This document shows positions 1 through 9,751 of a stretch of 64,000 nucleotides of DNA, piece after piece. The notes under the pieces were generated by a model. That model was given only the letters and a program-made list of their open reading frames with translations, did not search any database and was not told where the DNA came from. Both the position numbers and the translations under genes were made by a program. The stretch lies in the NCBI RefSeq assembly GCF_013403925.1, contig NZ_JABFDJ010000002.1:248001-312000 (forward strand), given 5' to 3'. Origin of the DNA: Winogradskyella wichelsiae (GTDB lineage: Bacteria; Bacteroidota; Bacteroidia; Flavobacteriales; Flavobacteriaceae). Numbering within the stretch: the first letter of the stretch is position 1; every line of letters starts with the position of its first letter.

Positions 1-712
1 TTACTTCTTGATCGTAACGTCCTTCTGCTTTCCACTTTTCTACTAATTGTGGTGGTAAAGCAACAGCTTCATTACTTTCGGTTCTAATATCTGGAAGATT
101 TGCTACCAACGTACAACTGATGGTATTGTTGTAATTCTCGTAAGAACATTGTTTGTCCGTACGTACCCATTCTTCTGGCCAAACTGGGTCTTTTTCCGTT
201 ACTGGACCTGTGTGATTTATTACAGCATCTAATACAATTCTAATCCCTTTAGCATGTGCTTCTCTTACTAACTCATGCAAATCTTCTTTGGTTCCAAAAT
301 TTGGATCAATAGTAGTCCAATCCTTAGCCCAATACCCATGATAACCATAAGTAGTTCCTGTTCCTTCATCAGTTCCACCATGAATTTGCTCTACAATTGG
401 CGTCATCCAAATAGCATTAATTCCAAGATCGGTAAAATAACCTTCTTTTACTTTTTGTGTAATCCCTTTAATATCTCCACCTTCAAAACCTCTCAGCTTT
501 CCTGCTTCTTTTGTTCTATCAAAATTGAGATCATTAGACGTATCACCGTTATTAAAACGGTCTGTCAATAAAAAATATAGATTTGCACCTTCCCAAACAA
601 ATGGCGTTTCTATAATATCCGATACCTCTGTAGCAGTTGTCTTTTTTTCTGTATCCTTATTTTTACAACTCAAAGTGATTAGGATTATGGTGAATAAAAT
701 TAGTTTTTTCAT
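1..712 (-). CDS. GH13 alpha-amylase family lipoprotein, 3' end cut by window edge
   Basis: The frame opens at an ATG at 712 and stays open to base 1, giving the first 237 residues; the C-terminal part lies outside the window. The N-terminus is a short hydrophobic stretch ending in TLSC, a lipobox, so a lipid-anchored outer-membrane or surface protein is likely. The visible part is the N-terminal half of a GH13 (beta/alpha)8 barrel: YFLLTDRFNNGD near residue 46, YGYHGYWAKDW, and conserved region I (VLDAVINH). The catalytic Asp/Glu/Asp lie beyond the edge, so activity cannot be checked. It is the last visible gene of the leftward maltose/starch arm, 95 bp after another GH13 gene. Exact specificity (alpha-amylase or neopullulanase-like) is not determinable here. 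Confidence 0.9.
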   Translation of the reverse strand, partial: MKKLILFTIILITLSCKNKDTEKKTTATEVSDIIETPFVWEGANLYFLLTDRFNNGDTSNDLNFDRTKEAGKLRGFEGGDIKGITQKVKEGYFTDLGINAIWMTPIVEQIHGGTDEGTGTTYGYHGYWAKDWTTIDPNFGTKEDLHELVREAHAKGIRIVLDAVINHTGPVTEKDPVWPEEWVRTDKQCSYENYNNTISCTLVANLPDIRTESNEAVALPPQLVEKWKAEGRYDQEV

Positions 713-807
713 GTATTTTTATTATTTCTTCTCGATACAAATTTGTTCATACTTCTCAAATTCACTCGAAGTGACGATTGTTTATTATTGTAAGACTTAC
801 TAAAGCT

Positions 808-2688
808 TTATTTAATTTTTAGGATGAACGACTCTAAAGGCTTCACATCAATTCTCACTTCAGCCTTACCATTTGCTACTTTTAATGTTGAAGTATAGGT
901 ATTGTATAATTGATCTTTTACTTCATATTCTCCATCTTGAAGCTGTAATTTCTGAACTAAATCTTCAGGTAACTGCAACTCAAATCCGTACGCATTATCT
1001 GCATTAAAATTTGAAATAATAATCAACTTCTCATCTTCACTCCAACGCACAAAAGACAATACTTTATCGTTATACCATTCCGTATGTTCTTGATTATACC
1101 ATTGAATATCTTGATAATCTCCCATCAATGCAGAACTATTAATGGTGAAGTTTAATAAACGCTTATAAAAATCACGAAGTTCTTTTTCTGCTTCAGTAGA
1201 TTGTCCGCCATCAAACCAATAATCATTTACCCAACGCACTTGACTTGGCACAGATCCATAATCAAAAATAGAGGTTCGGCTTGGATCTCCAAAACCTAAA
1301 TCTTCTGCTCCTGGCTCTCCTAATTCTTGCCCAAAATAAATCATCGTTGGTGCTGTAGACGAAGTTGCAGAAACCACCATTGCAGGTTTTCCTTTAACTG
1401 CACTGCCTGCAAATTCGGGACTTGCAATACGTTGCTCATCATGGTTTTCTAAAAAGTGAAGCATTTGGTGTTCAATATCACGCAATTCATTTAAAATTGG
1501 TGGAATATTATTTGTACTTCCGTGACCTTGCACCACGTTTTTTAATGTATCGTACAACTGAACTTTATCGTAGAGATAGTCCATTTTACCTCTTTTAATA
1601 TAATCTCTATATAAACTTGGATTGTAAACCTCAGCTAATAAAAAGGCATCTGGATTTTTCATTTTTATATGAGAATTCATATAACTCCAAAACTCCACAG
1701 GCACCATTTCTGCCATATCATAACGAAAACCATCAATACCTTTTTCTGTCCAATACAGAGCGATATCTTTAAATTTTATCCATGAACTAGGAACGATTTT
1801 ATCACTCCAAAATTCATAATGTTTTTTGTAATTTTCATTCTCAAAACCATCTGGCAATTCGTCAAAGTCTTTTCTCCCATCTGGACTAATTCCGTAATTA
1901 ACCTTTACGGTTTCGTACCAATCATTCATATCTGGTTGCGATGCTCTTGAGCCATTTCCAGTCCATTTTGCCGGAATCTCTTCAAACTTACTGTCTGCTA
2001 AAACTGTTTTTTCACCACCTAAAGGTTGGTAACCATTTTTCCATTTGGGTACTTTAAAAGCTTCACCTGGATTGTAATAAAAGTTATTATTAACGTCGTA
2101 AGTTTTGGTTTTATCATCTTCTGCTCCAAAATCGGTAACACCCTCAGGGTTGGATAAACTTTGGTAATTACGAGCCACGTGATTAGGCACTATATCAATA
2201 ATCACTTTTAATCCTGCTTCATGAGAACGCTTTATTAAGTTTTCAAATTCTAGTAATCTATGATCAATATTTATCGCTAAATCCGGATTTACATTATAAT
2301 AATCCTTTACCGCATATGGTGAACCTGCTCTTCCTTTTACAATATCTGGATCGTCATTTGAAATGCCATATTTAGTGTAATCTGTAATCACATCATGATG
2401 TGGAACGCCTGTGTACCAAATGTGAGTGACTCCTAAATCTTTAATTTCAGCTAAAGCTTTATTTGTAAAATCATTAAACTTCCCAACACCATTCTCTTCC
2501 AAAGTTCCCCAAGGTTTATTGGTGGTATTTGTGTTTCCAAACAAACGTGTAAAAACCTGATAAACGACTTCCTTTTTCTTCATTTCCGTTTTAATTACTT
2601 CTGATTTTGGCGATTCTTTTACTTCATTTTTACAACCGACAAACACCGTAAAAACAAGAGCAATTAAGATAAGATTTTTTATGTGCAT
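808..2688 (-). CDS. GH13 alpha-amylase family lipoprotein
   Basis: A 626-residue retaining alpha-glucan hydrolase of family GH13. The N-terminus is a lipoprotein signal (hydrophobic run ending FVGC, Cys19). The four conserved GH13 regions are visible: region I DIVPNH; nucleophile Asp324 in GFRYDMAEM; acid/base Glu353 in LLAEVYN; transition-state Asp417 in ENHDEQR. A beta-sandwich domain C follows to the end. It starts 4 bp after the GH31 gene stops, so both are probably co-transcribed with the maltose phosphorylase arm. I infer that it cleaves starch or maltooligosaccharides at the cell surface or in the periplasm. Whether it is SusG-like or a cyclomaltodextrinase type is not resolved. Confidence 0.93.
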   Translation of the reverse strand: MHIKNLILIALVFTVFVGCKNEVKESPKSEVIKTEMKKKEVVYQVFTRLFGNTNTTNKPWGTLEENGVGKFNDFTNKALAEIKDLGVTHIWYTGVPHHDVITDYTKYGISNDDPDIVKGRAGSPYAVKDYYNVNPDLAINIDHRLLEFENLIKRSHEAGLKVIIDIVPNHVARNYQSLSNPEGVTDFGAEDDKTKTYDVNNNFYYNPGEAFKVPKWKNGYQPLGGEKTVLADSKFEEIPAKWTGNGSRASQPDMNDWYETVKVNYGISPDGRKDFDELPDGFENENYKKHYEFWSDKIVPSSWIKFKDIALYWTEKGIDGFRYDMAEMVPVEFWSYMNSHIKMKNPDAFLLAEVYNPSLYRDYIKRGKMDYLYDKVQLYDTLKNVVQGHGSTNNIPPILNELRDIEHQMLHFLENHDEQRIASPEFAGSAVKGKPAMVVSATSSTAPTMIYFGQELGEPGAEDLGFGDPSRTSIFDYGSVPSQVRWVNDYWFDGGQSTEAEKELRDFYKRLLNFTINSSALMGDYQDIQWYNQEHTEWYNDKVLSFVRWSEDEKLIIISNFNADNAYGFELQLPEDLVQKLQLQDGEYEVKDQLYNTYTSTLKVANGKAEVRIDVKPLESFILKIK

Positions 2689-2692
2689 TCGT

Positions 2693-5077
2693 TTATTTTT
2701 TTAGTTTGATTTTAATTTCTTTTACTTCAGTAGTATCCCAAGTTACAGGAACTATCAATGTATTTGTTTCTTCATTATAAAAGAAAGGAATTTTACTACC
2801 AATAATCTTTACATTTTTTGGACTCTCTAGAATATTATGAATAATTAAATCTATTGATTTAGTTTTCGATTCAAACTGAGAATCCTTACTTGTTTCGAAT
2901 TTAAATTGCAGGTTAGGCCCTTTAAATGTTGCTTTAAAATCTAGTAATTCAAAATTCTCTGTATCAGCTTCAAGTCCGTTATCATTGTATAATTTGTATG
3001 TAGTTTTTGGCGTACTTGAATCGAAATAATAATGTAACTCAAAATTATCACTATTAAAATCCGTTGTCGATTGCATCGGTTTTGCCATCGGAATAAAAGC
3101 ACCTGCTCTTACATAAGTTGGAATCGTATTTTCTTTTAGTTGAACGGTTTTACTTTGTCCACCTTCTACTTTTTCATTGGTATAAAAATCGAACCATACA
3201 TTATCCTTTGGAAAATAGATTTCTTGTTCCGTAAGCTCAGCTTCCAAAACTGGCGACACTAAAATAGCATCTCCCCATAAATAGGTTTTTGAATAATTAA
3301 ATAGAGCTACATTATCCGCTTCTTCAAAAAACAAAGGTCGCATTAAAGGTTTACCAGATTGGTTATTTTCATAAACCAAATTGTAATTATATGGCAATAA
3401 TTTATAACGCAACGTAATTGCTTCTTTGGCCAATGCTTTTGTTTTTTTACTTCTAAAAACGGGTTCGCTTGGTACGTCTTCTTGCGCGTGTGGTCTAAAA
3501 ATAGGGTTAAAAACTCCGTATTGTAACCAACGCACATATAATTCATCATCTAAATTAGCGCCTGCAAATCCGCCTAAATCACTATGCATATAAGCCAAAC
3601 CTTGCATGCCCATTTGTAGGGCAATTTCAGGTTGACTTTGTAAACCTCCCCAAGTTCGGTTAACATCTCCAGACCATGGAATCATTCCGTAGCGTTGTGA
3701 GCCTGAATAACCTGCTCGCATTAAAATGAAAGGTCTTGCATTTGGAAAATCACGTTGATAACCTTCGTGGATTAATCGTGCCCAATCGTGTCCATAAATA
3801 TTATGAACCTCATCTGCAGAACCTGTATGATGTTGTACCCAACTTGGATGTACTTCTGGCTCTCCTAAATCACCCCAAATACCTGCAACACCCATATTAG
3901 CGATATCTTTATAGATGTTCCAAAACCATTTTTCGCCTTCGGGTTTATATATATCTATGAGTCCCGTATTTCCGAAATAGAAATCATATTTAGCAGGATT
4001 CCCTATAGAATCTTTAGCTAAAACATCTTTTTCAACAGCTTCTTCCCATTTTTTAGACGTAGTAAGCACAAAAGGTTCTGTAATAGTTATGGTTTTTACA
4101 CCTTTATTATTAAGACGTTTTACCATGCCTTCAAAATCAGGAAAAGAATCTCTGAAGACTTCCAAATTCCCCATCGTTCCTTTTAAGTCTTTTCCGAACC
4201 AATATAAATCTAGAATGATAGCATCAACCGGAATTTCTTCTTCTTTAAATTTATCGATGGTCATTTCTACTTCTTCCTGCGAATGATACCCAAAACGACT
4301 AGAGAAATTCCCCAAAGCCCAACGTGGCAACATAGGCTGTTTCCCTGTTAGATTTGTATAATTATTAGTGATGTCGTACCAAGATTCCCCTACGATGACT
4401 TGATAGGTTTTTCGTCCTGAAATCGTTTCATATTTCAACGTATTATCGCCTTTACTATCTAAGTCTAAGAAACCAATTGGTGCATTATCAAAGTGAATCA
4501 TGTATTGGTTAGAAGACAATACAATTGGCAAAGTAAAGTTCATTAATTCACTATGGGTTTCGTAACCATAATGCGCTCTATTATAAAGCTGAAGTCGATA
4601 TCCACGACGATTCATACCTAAAGCTCTTGCGCCTCCTCCATATAAAACCTCATCTTTAGTAAGGTTAAATTCTATGGTTTCTAGACTGTCGTTTTTAACA
4701 TAACCTCCTTTTTCAGATGTTATGAGTTTGTCTTTGTAGTAATATGAAATTTGAAATGGATTTTTAGTGATTTTGATAGCAATACCATCTGTTTTAAGAT
4801 CTATAATTTCTTCACCTTCTAAAACTTCAAAAATTAAAAAATTAGGTTTTGCTATAACGGCATGAGAATCTGAATTTATAGTTTCACCATTTGGAATAAA
4901 TGAAGTTTCTACCACTTCTGAAGCATAAGCTTGAAAAATATAAACACCATCATTTACTTTTATAGATGGCACACCTTTATTTACCCAAGCGAAGGATTGA
5001 AATGTGCGTTCTGTATTTTGTGCATTAATTAAAAATGAGCAAAGTATACATGCTAAGAATAGAATTATTTGCTTCAT
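2693..5077 (-). CDS. GH31 alpha-glucosidase, exported
   Basis: A 794-residue glycoside hydrolase family 31 protein with an N-terminal signal peptide (MKQIILFLACILCSFLINAQ). The catalytic barrel shows the GH31 nucleophile region GIWGDLGEPEVH (Asp403) and the acid/base region WSGDVNRTWGG (Asp471). Beta-sandwich domains flank the barrel on both sides, as is usual for the family. Members release terminal alpha-glucose from maltooligosaccharides. It lies between the GH65 phosphorylase and GH13 genes, 168 bp downstream of the former and 4 bp upstream of the latter, which supports a role in trimming starch oligomers. The enzyme could also act on isomaltose-type linkages; the sequence alone does not settle this. 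Confidence 0.93.
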   Translation of the reverse strand: MKQIILFLACILCSFLINAQNTERTFQSFAWVNKGVPSIKVNDGVYIFQAYASEVVETSFIPNGETINSDSHAVIAKPNFLIFEVLEGEEIIDLKTDGIAIKITKNPFQISYYYKDKLITSEKGGYVKNDSLETIEFNLTKDEVLYGGGARALGMNRRGYRLQLYNRAHYGYETHSELMNFTLPIVLSSNQYMIHFDNAPIGFLDLDSKGDNTLKYETISGRKTYQVIVGESWYDITNNYTNLTGKQPMLPRWALGNFSSRFGYHSQEEVEMTIDKFKEEEIPVDAIILDLYWFGKDLKGTMGNLEVFRDSFPDFEGMVKRLNNKGVKTITITEPFVLTTSKKWEEAVEKDVLAKDSIGNPAKYDFYFGNTGLIDIYKPEGEKWFWNIYKDIANMGVAGIWGDLGEPEVHPSWVQHHTGSADEVHNIYGHDWARLIHEGYQRDFPNARPFILMRAGYSGSQRYGMIPWSGDVNRTWGGLQSQPEIALQMGMQGLAYMHSDLGGFAGANLDDELYVRWLQYGVFNPIFRPHAQEDVPSEPVFRSKKTKALAKEAITLRYKLLPYNYNLVYENNQSGKPLMRPLFFEEADNVALFNYSKTYLWGDAILVSPVLEAELTEQEIYFPKDNVWFDFYTNEKVEGGQSKTVQLKENTIPTYVRAGAFIPMAKPMQSTTDFNSDNFELHYYFDSSTPKTTYKLYNDNGLEADTENFELLDFKATFKGPNLQFKFETSKDSQFESKTKSIDLIIHNILESPKNVKIIGSKIPFFYNEETNTLIVPVTWDTTEVKEIKIKLKK

Positions 5078-5157
5078 ATTAAAACTTATAATTACAGAAT
5101 TTATTTCTTCAAACGCAACGAAAAATTTATTCTATTTCATTTCATTATGAAAAAATA

Positions 5158-5184
5158 CCTACAAGGTTTTAGAAACCTTGCAGG
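5158..5184. repeat. 27-bp palindromic intergenic element
   Basis: A 12-bp inverted repeat with a 3-base loop; the arms are CCTACAAGGTTT and AAACCTTGCAGG, with one mismatch. It lies between the GH65 and GH31 genes of one operon. No strong U-run follows on the leftward strand, so I read it as an intergenic palindrome (possible mRNA processing or stabilising hairpin) and not a clear terminator. Confidence 0.6.
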
Positions 5185-5245
5185 ATATTAAATTTATTTG
5201 GTTTTATACTTCGTTTGCACTTAACTACCGACTAAATCTACAGTA

Positions 5246-7552
5246 TTACACCGTCATTAACTTATTAGGACTGATAGTCACTTCTTTTCCGTTGACAAAA
5301 ATCTGTAAATCCTTATCGCCTTCTAATTCAAATTTCGTTTCATTTTGATTGACACTTACTTTTACAACTTGGTGTCTAAAATTCACTTTAAAAGAGTAAC
5401 CATCCCACTGTTTTGGAATTTTTGGCTCAAATGATAAAGTGTCATTTTTAACACGCATACCTCCAAAACCTTCTACAATACTCATCCACGTTCCTGCCAT
5501 GGAAGTAATATGTAATCCTTCGTGAACTTCGTGGTTATAATCGTCTAAATCTAAACGCGAAGTTCTTAAATAGAATGTATATGCTTGGTCCATTCGGTCT
5601 AACTTAGCCGCCTGAATACTGTGTACACATGGCGATAATGAACTTTCGTGAACGGTGAATGGTTCATAAAAATCGAAATGACGCTCTAATTCTTCCGTTG
5701 TAAATTCATCTTCAAAGAAATACATCCCCTGAAGTGTATCGGCTTGTTTTATATATGGTGAACGTAAAATTCTGTCCCAAGACCATTTTTGATTAATTGG
5801 ACGTTGCGACTTGTCTAAATCTGTAACTGTAATTAATTCTTTATCTAAGAAACCATCTTGCTGTAAGTATACATTATGTTTTTCAGAATAAGGAAAATAC
5901 ATATTGTCAGCAACCTTTAACCATTCGCTAACTTCTGCTTTAGATAGCTTGGTTTTATCCATTACACGTGTGTAGTCCGCACTGTACTCTGCCTCTACTT
6001 TTTCTATACTTTGAGCTGCATATTTAATACACCATTGCGCGATATAGTTGGTATAAAAGTTATTATTTACGTTATTTTCATATTCGTTTGGCCCCGTTAC
6101 ACCTAGAATAACATACTTATTTTTATTCGTAGAGAATGTGGCGCGTTGATGCCAGAATCTTGCAATACCAATAAGTACTTCTAATCCCATTTCGGGGATA
6201 TAACTATAATCTCCAGTATATCTATAATAGTTAAAAATAGCAAAAGAGATAGCTCCGTTTCTATGGATTTCTTCGAATGTAATTTCCCATTCATTATGGC
6301 ATTCTTCACCATTCATCGTTACCATAGGATACAATGCAGCACCATTTTTAAAGCCTAATTTTTCAGCATTTTCAATAGCTTTTTGCAAATGATTATGTCT
6401 GTAAGCTAATAAATTTCTTGCAACACTTTGGTCTTTTGTAGCCATGTAAAATGGTATACAATACGCTTCTGTGTCCCAATACGTACTTCCACCATATTTT
6501 TCACCTGTAAATCCTTTTGGACCAATATTTAAGGTTTTATCAGTACCTAAATAGGTTTGATTTAAGTGAAATATATTAAAACGAATACCTTGTTGTGCTT
6601 TTACATCGCCTTCTATTGTGATATCTGCGGTATCCCAAATATTAGCCCATGCTTGTTTTTGATCTTCTAATAATTTAGTGAATCCTATTAAGGTCGATTT
6701 ATCTAAAGTTGATTTTGCTACCGTAATTACTTCGGTTTTATCAAGATTTCGATCTACTGTATAACCACCAAATTTATGGATAGAAAATGTATCGCCTTTA
6801 GTTACCTTTTGTGTATATGAAAATGCAATAGTCGTATCTGTTTCTTCTTTTTCTGAAGCAATTTCTACTTGATTTCCATTATGAAATAATTGCGATTCCA
6901 TAAACGTACAGGTATAAAACTCAGTTTTCATGGTTTTAGCTTCTATAAAAGCTTTTTCACCTTCTTGAGATACTTTTACGGTATCCCAAAATTTATCGTC
7001 CCAGTTAGTATCTTCATTAGTGATGCCACTATCTAAATAAGGTTGGTAAGTTATAGTTGCATCTGCATTTAATGGCTTAACAGAATAATCAATAGCACCT
7101 AATTCGTCTATATCTAAACTTAAAAAACGCTTTACATTGACTTCTACTTCTATATCATTTGGAAGTGTTGCCGTAAAACTTCGAGATAACCAACCTTCTT
7201 TCATGTTAAGTTCTCGCTTAAAATTTTCTATGTTTTTACACGTATGAAGATCTAAAGCTTCTCCATTAATAGAAACATTAATCCCAATCCAACTTGGTGC
7301 ATTTAATACCTTTGCAAAATATTCTGGATAACCGTTTTTCCACCAACCTACTCTAGTTTTATCTGGATAGTAAACACCCGCGATATAACTACCTTGAAAT
7401 GTTGGTCCTGAATAGTGTTCTTCAAAATTAGCACGTTGTCCCATAGCTCCGTTTCCGATACTAAACAAACTTTCTGATGCCTTAACTTGTTGAGGATCGA
7501 ATCCTTCTTCTAAGATTGACCAATTGTTTGGTATGATATAATCTAGATTCAT
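5246..7552 (-). CDS. GH65 maltose phosphorylase (family 65 glycosyl hydrolase)
   Basis: A 768-residue cytoplasmic GH65 enzyme without a signal peptide. The family fold order is visible: N-terminal beta-sandwich, then an (alpha/alpha)6 barrel with the general acid in VTGPNEYENNVNNNFY (Glu490), then a small C-terminal beta domain. GH65 phosphorylases split maltose with phosphate to glucose and beta-glucose-1-phosphate. The next gene upstream in the operon encodes beta-phosphoglucomutase, which converts that product to glucose-6-phosphate. This pairing strongly favours maltose phosphorylase, although kojibiose or trehalose phosphorylase cannot be excluded from sequence alone. The gap to the pgmB-like gene is 44 bp. 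Confidence 0.9.
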   Translation of the reverse strand: MNLDYIIPNNWSILEEGFDPQQVKASESLFSIGNGAMGQRANFEEHYSGPTFQGSYIAGVYYPDKTRVGWWKNGYPEYFAKVLNAPSWIGINVSINGEALDLHTCKNIENFKRELNMKEGWLSRSFTATLPNDIEVEVNVKRFLSLDIDELGAIDYSVKPLNADATITYQPYLDSGITNEDTNWDDKFWDTVKVSQEGEKAFIEAKTMKTEFYTCTFMESQLFHNGNQVEIASEKEETDTTIAFSYTQKVTKGDTFSIHKFGGYTVDRNLDKTEVITVAKSTLDKSTLIGFTKLLEDQKQAWANIWDTADITIEGDVKAQQGIRFNIFHLNQTYLGTDKTLNIGPKGFTGEKYGGSTYWDTEAYCIPFYMATKDQSVARNLLAYRHNHLQKAIENAEKLGFKNGAALYPMVTMNGEECHNEWEITFEEIHRNGAISFAIFNYYRYTGDYSYIPEMGLEVLIGIARFWHQRATFSTNKNKYVILGVTGPNEYENNVNNNFYTNYIAQWCIKYAAQSIEKVEAEYSADYTRVMDKTKLSKAEVSEWLKVADNMYFPYSEKHNVYLQQDGFLDKELITVTDLDKSQRPINQKWSWDRILRSPYIKQADTLQGMYFFEDEFTTEELERHFDFYEPFTVHESSLSPCVHSIQAAKLDRMDQAYTFYLRTSRLDLDDYNHEVHEGLHITSMAGTWMSIVEGFGGMRVKNDTLSFEPKIPKQWDGYSFKVNFRHQVVKVSVNQNETKFELEGDKDLQIFVNGKEVTISPNKLMTV

Positions 7553-7596
7553 TATGATGATATTTTAAACCTCTTTACGAGATACTTATTTTTAAT

Positions 7597-8253
7597 TTAT
7601 TTTTCTATTAGAGATTTTAAAAAATCTTCTGATATTTCTGTAAAATCATTGAATACATAATCCGCATGACCTAAAATAGTTTTGCTTCCTATTCCGATAG
7701 AAATCATATTTGCTGTGTTCGCAGCTTCTACTCCTGCCACTGAATCTTCAAAAACAATACAATTTTCTGGTTTCATATTAATTTCCTTAGCCGCAATTAA
7801 AAACACCTCAGGATCTGGTTTTGCTTTTGTAACATCATTTCCATCTACAATAGCATCGAAATCAGACATGATATGAACACGTTCTAAAATTGTTCTCGCA
7901 TTTTTACTTGCCGAGCCTAATGAGATGGGTTGTTTATTTTCTTTTAAAAACTTTAAAACCTTTGGTACATCTGGTAATATTTCGCTTTCATCCATTTCTG
8001 CGATGTAACCTAAATATTCTTCATTCTTTTTTCCCATAAGGTCATTGAACAGCTCTTGAGAAATGGTTTTATTTCCCCATGCTAATATCTTTTCTAAAGA
8101 ACGTACACGGCTAACCCCTTTAAGTTGCTCGTTTTCTTCCTCAGTAAAATTTATACCTAAACCTTTAGCGAGTTGTTGCCACGCTAAAAAGTGATATTTT
8201 GCAGTATCTACGATGACACCATCTAAATCGAATATGAATCCTTTTTTGTTCAT
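7597..8253 (-). CDS. pgmB: beta-phosphoglucomutase (HAD superfamily)
   Basis: A 218-residue HAD-family phosphotransferase. Motif 1 FIFDLDGVIVDTAKYH gives the nucleophile and acid Asp pair. The cap sequence (KGVSRVRSLEKIL) matches the substrate-binding loop of beta-phosphoglucomutases. Motif 2 is LGSASKNA and the motif 3/4 region is KPDPEVF with FEDSVAGVEAA. The enzyme interconverts beta-glucose-1-phosphate and glucose-6-phosphate, feeding the product of the adjacent maltose phosphorylase into glycolysis. It lies 6 bp after the permease gene and is surely co-transcribed. Confidence 0.93.
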   Translation of the reverse strand: MNKKGFIFDLDGVIVDTAKYHFLAWQQLAKGLGINFTEEENEQLKGVSRVRSLEKILAWGNKTISQELFNDLMGKKNEEYLGYIAEMDESEILPDVPKVLKFLKENKQPISLGSASKNARTILERVHIMSDFDAIVDGNDVTKAKPDPEVFLIAAKEINMKPENCIVFEDSVAGVEAANTANMISIGIGSKTILGHADYVFNDFTEISEDFLKSLIEK

Positions 8254-8259
8254 TTACTT

Positions 8260-9618
8260 TTATTTTTGAATAACGTCATCAACGTCTTTTACTTTTGATA
8301 CTAAAGCTGCAGCGATTAAAAAGCTGACACCACTCATTACTAATGCAAATATGGCTTGGTCACCATAAGCGTATTTTATAAGAGGTCCGCCAATTAATGC
8401 GTTAATTATTTGTGGAATTACTATGAAGAAATTAAAAATCCCCATATAAACCCCCATCTTTTTAGGTGAAATGGAACCTGCTAAAATAGCGTAAGGCATA
8501 GCCAAAATACTTGCCCAAGCAATACCGATACCAATCATAGAAACGATAAGCCAATTTTTATCCGGCATAATATAAATGGAAAGTAATCCGAGTCCACCAA
8601 TAATTAATGAAATAGAATGGGTACGTTTTCTCCCTATTTTCTTAGCGATATAAGGCAATGCGAAAGCATAAAATGCAGATACAAGATTATAAATACCAAA
8701 CAAAATACCTATCCAATCGCCAGCATCTTGATACGCAGAACTAGTGCTATCTGTAATTGGCAATCCATAAATATGCTGTGCTATTGCAGGTGTGGCAAAT
8801 ACCCACATACCAAAAAGACCAAACCATGAAAAGAACTGCACCCAACTTAATTGGCGCATGGTTGTTGGCATTTTTTTAAAATCTTCTAAAATATCTAAAA
8901 GACTAGATTTTTCTTCTGCTGGAATTTCGAGGTTATCAGTATTTTGATGTTCGTTTTCAAAAGCATGTAATTCTTCTGGTGAATATTCTTTAGTGGTAAT
9001 TACAGTTACTAAAATTGAAATAATCAGCATCACTGCTCCTACAACAAAAGACCAAATTAAATTTGAAGGCACAACACCTGCTACAGTTTCATTTGAAACA
9101 CCAAACCAATTGGTTAATGCATAAGGTAACCAAGACCCAATTACAGCTCCGAAACCAATTAATGCTGTTTGTATACTAAAACCGGCTGTACGTTGATCGG
9201 TTCTAAGATTGTCTCCTACTAAAGCGCGGAAAGGTTCCATGGCAATATTGAAAGAGGCATCCATAATCATTAACATCCCTGCTCCAACCCAAAGTGCTGG
9301 CAAAAAAGCAATAAACATATCTGCTTGTGGCATAAGTACCAAACCAACAGACGCTAAAATAGCACCGACTAAAAAATAAGGTTTTCTACGACCGAATTTC
9401 CCCCAGGTTTTATCGCTATAATGACCTACAATAGGCTGAACGATTAACCCCATTAGAGGTGCAATGATCCAAAACCATGACAGTTCGTGAACATCTGCTC
9501 CGAAAATTTGAAGTATTCTACTTGCGTTGGCATTTTGAAGGGCGAAACCCATCTGTATTCCTAGAAACCCAAAACTCATGTTCCAGATCTGCCAGAAATT
9601 TAATCTACGCTTTTCCAT
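8260..9618 (-). CDS. MFS maltose-type permease (SLC45/GPH-like)
   Basis: A 452-residue inner-membrane transporter with about twelve hydrophobic segments and a long cytoplasmic loop in the middle (about residues 205-245). The N-terminal pattern (FWQIWNMSFGFLGIQMGFAL and SWFWIIAPLMGLIVQPIVGHYSD) is typical of the SLC45-like sugar permeases found beside maltose phosphorylase in Bacteroidota. It probably imports maltose or small maltooligosaccharides from the periplasm. It is the first gene of the leftward catabolic operon; a good -7 element (TATCTTTG, complement of 9713-9720) lies upstream. Confidence 0.88.
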   Translation of the reverse strand: MEKRRLNFWQIWNMSFGFLGIQMGFALQNANASRILQIFGADVHELSWFWIIAPLMGLIVQPIVGHYSDKTWGKFGRRKPYFLVGAILASVGLVLMPQADMFIAFLPALWVGAGMLMIMDASFNIAMEPFRALVGDNLRTDQRTAGFSIQTALIGFGAVIGSWLPYALTNWFGVSNETVAGVVPSNLIWSFVVGAVMLIISILVTVITTKEYSPEELHAFENEHQNTDNLEIPAEEKSSLLDILEDFKKMPTTMRQLSWVQFFSWFGLFGMWVFATPAIAQHIYGLPITDSTSSAYQDAGDWIGILFGIYNLVSAFYAFALPYIAKKIGRKRTHSISLIIGGLGLLSIYIMPDKNWLIVSMIGIGIAWASILAMPYAILAGSISPKKMGVYMGIFNFFIVIPQIINALIGGPLIKYAYGDQAIFALVMSGVSFLIAAALVSKVKDVDDVIQK

Positions 9619-9620
9619 TA

Positions 9621-9646
9621 AATAGTATATTAGTATTAATACTATT
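9621..9646. promoter_or_regulatory. inverted repeat in permease leader
   Basis: AATAGTA at 9621-9627 and TACTATT at 9640-9646 form an inverted repeat immediately upstream of the permease start codon at 9618, so it falls in the 5' leader of the operon. It could fold over the ribosome-binding region or be a protein site. The function is not shown by sequence. Confidence 0.3.
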
Positions 9647-9680
9647 CTGACAAGCTTAGCTTATCAAAACTTTTTTCATT

Positions 9681-9697
9681 GAGAAGTGAAAATATAA
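9681..9697. promoter_or_regulatory. 17-bp repeat copy 1 near permease transcription start
   Basis: GAGAAGTGAAAATATAA occurs here and again, identically and in the same orientation, at 11105-11121 in front of susC. Here it lies just downstream of the predicted leftward start point (about 9706). Both copies sit near the transcription start of one arm of the maltose locus, so a shared regulator site is plausible. Confidence 0.4.
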
Positions 9698-9712
9698 GTT
9701 TTGATTATGGTA

Positions 9713-9720
9713 CAAAGATA
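9713..9720 (-). promoter_or_regulatory. -7 element of the permease/pgmB/GH65 operon
   Basis: The complement reads TATCTTTG, a full match to the Bacteroidota -7 consensus TAnnTTTG. A TTG lies 18 bp further upstream (complement of 9739-9741), close to the usual 19-21 bp spacing of the -33 element. Predicted start point near 9706, leaving a leader of about 88 nt before the ATG at 9618. Confidence 0.6.
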
Positions 9721-9751
9721 TAAAAGATTTTAAAATAGCAATGTTAAATTT

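Noticed and set aside
275..803. Two plus-strand reading frames opposite the first GH13 gene
   Set aside because: They are antisense shadows with low-complexity Ser/Ile/Phe sequence and no family features.
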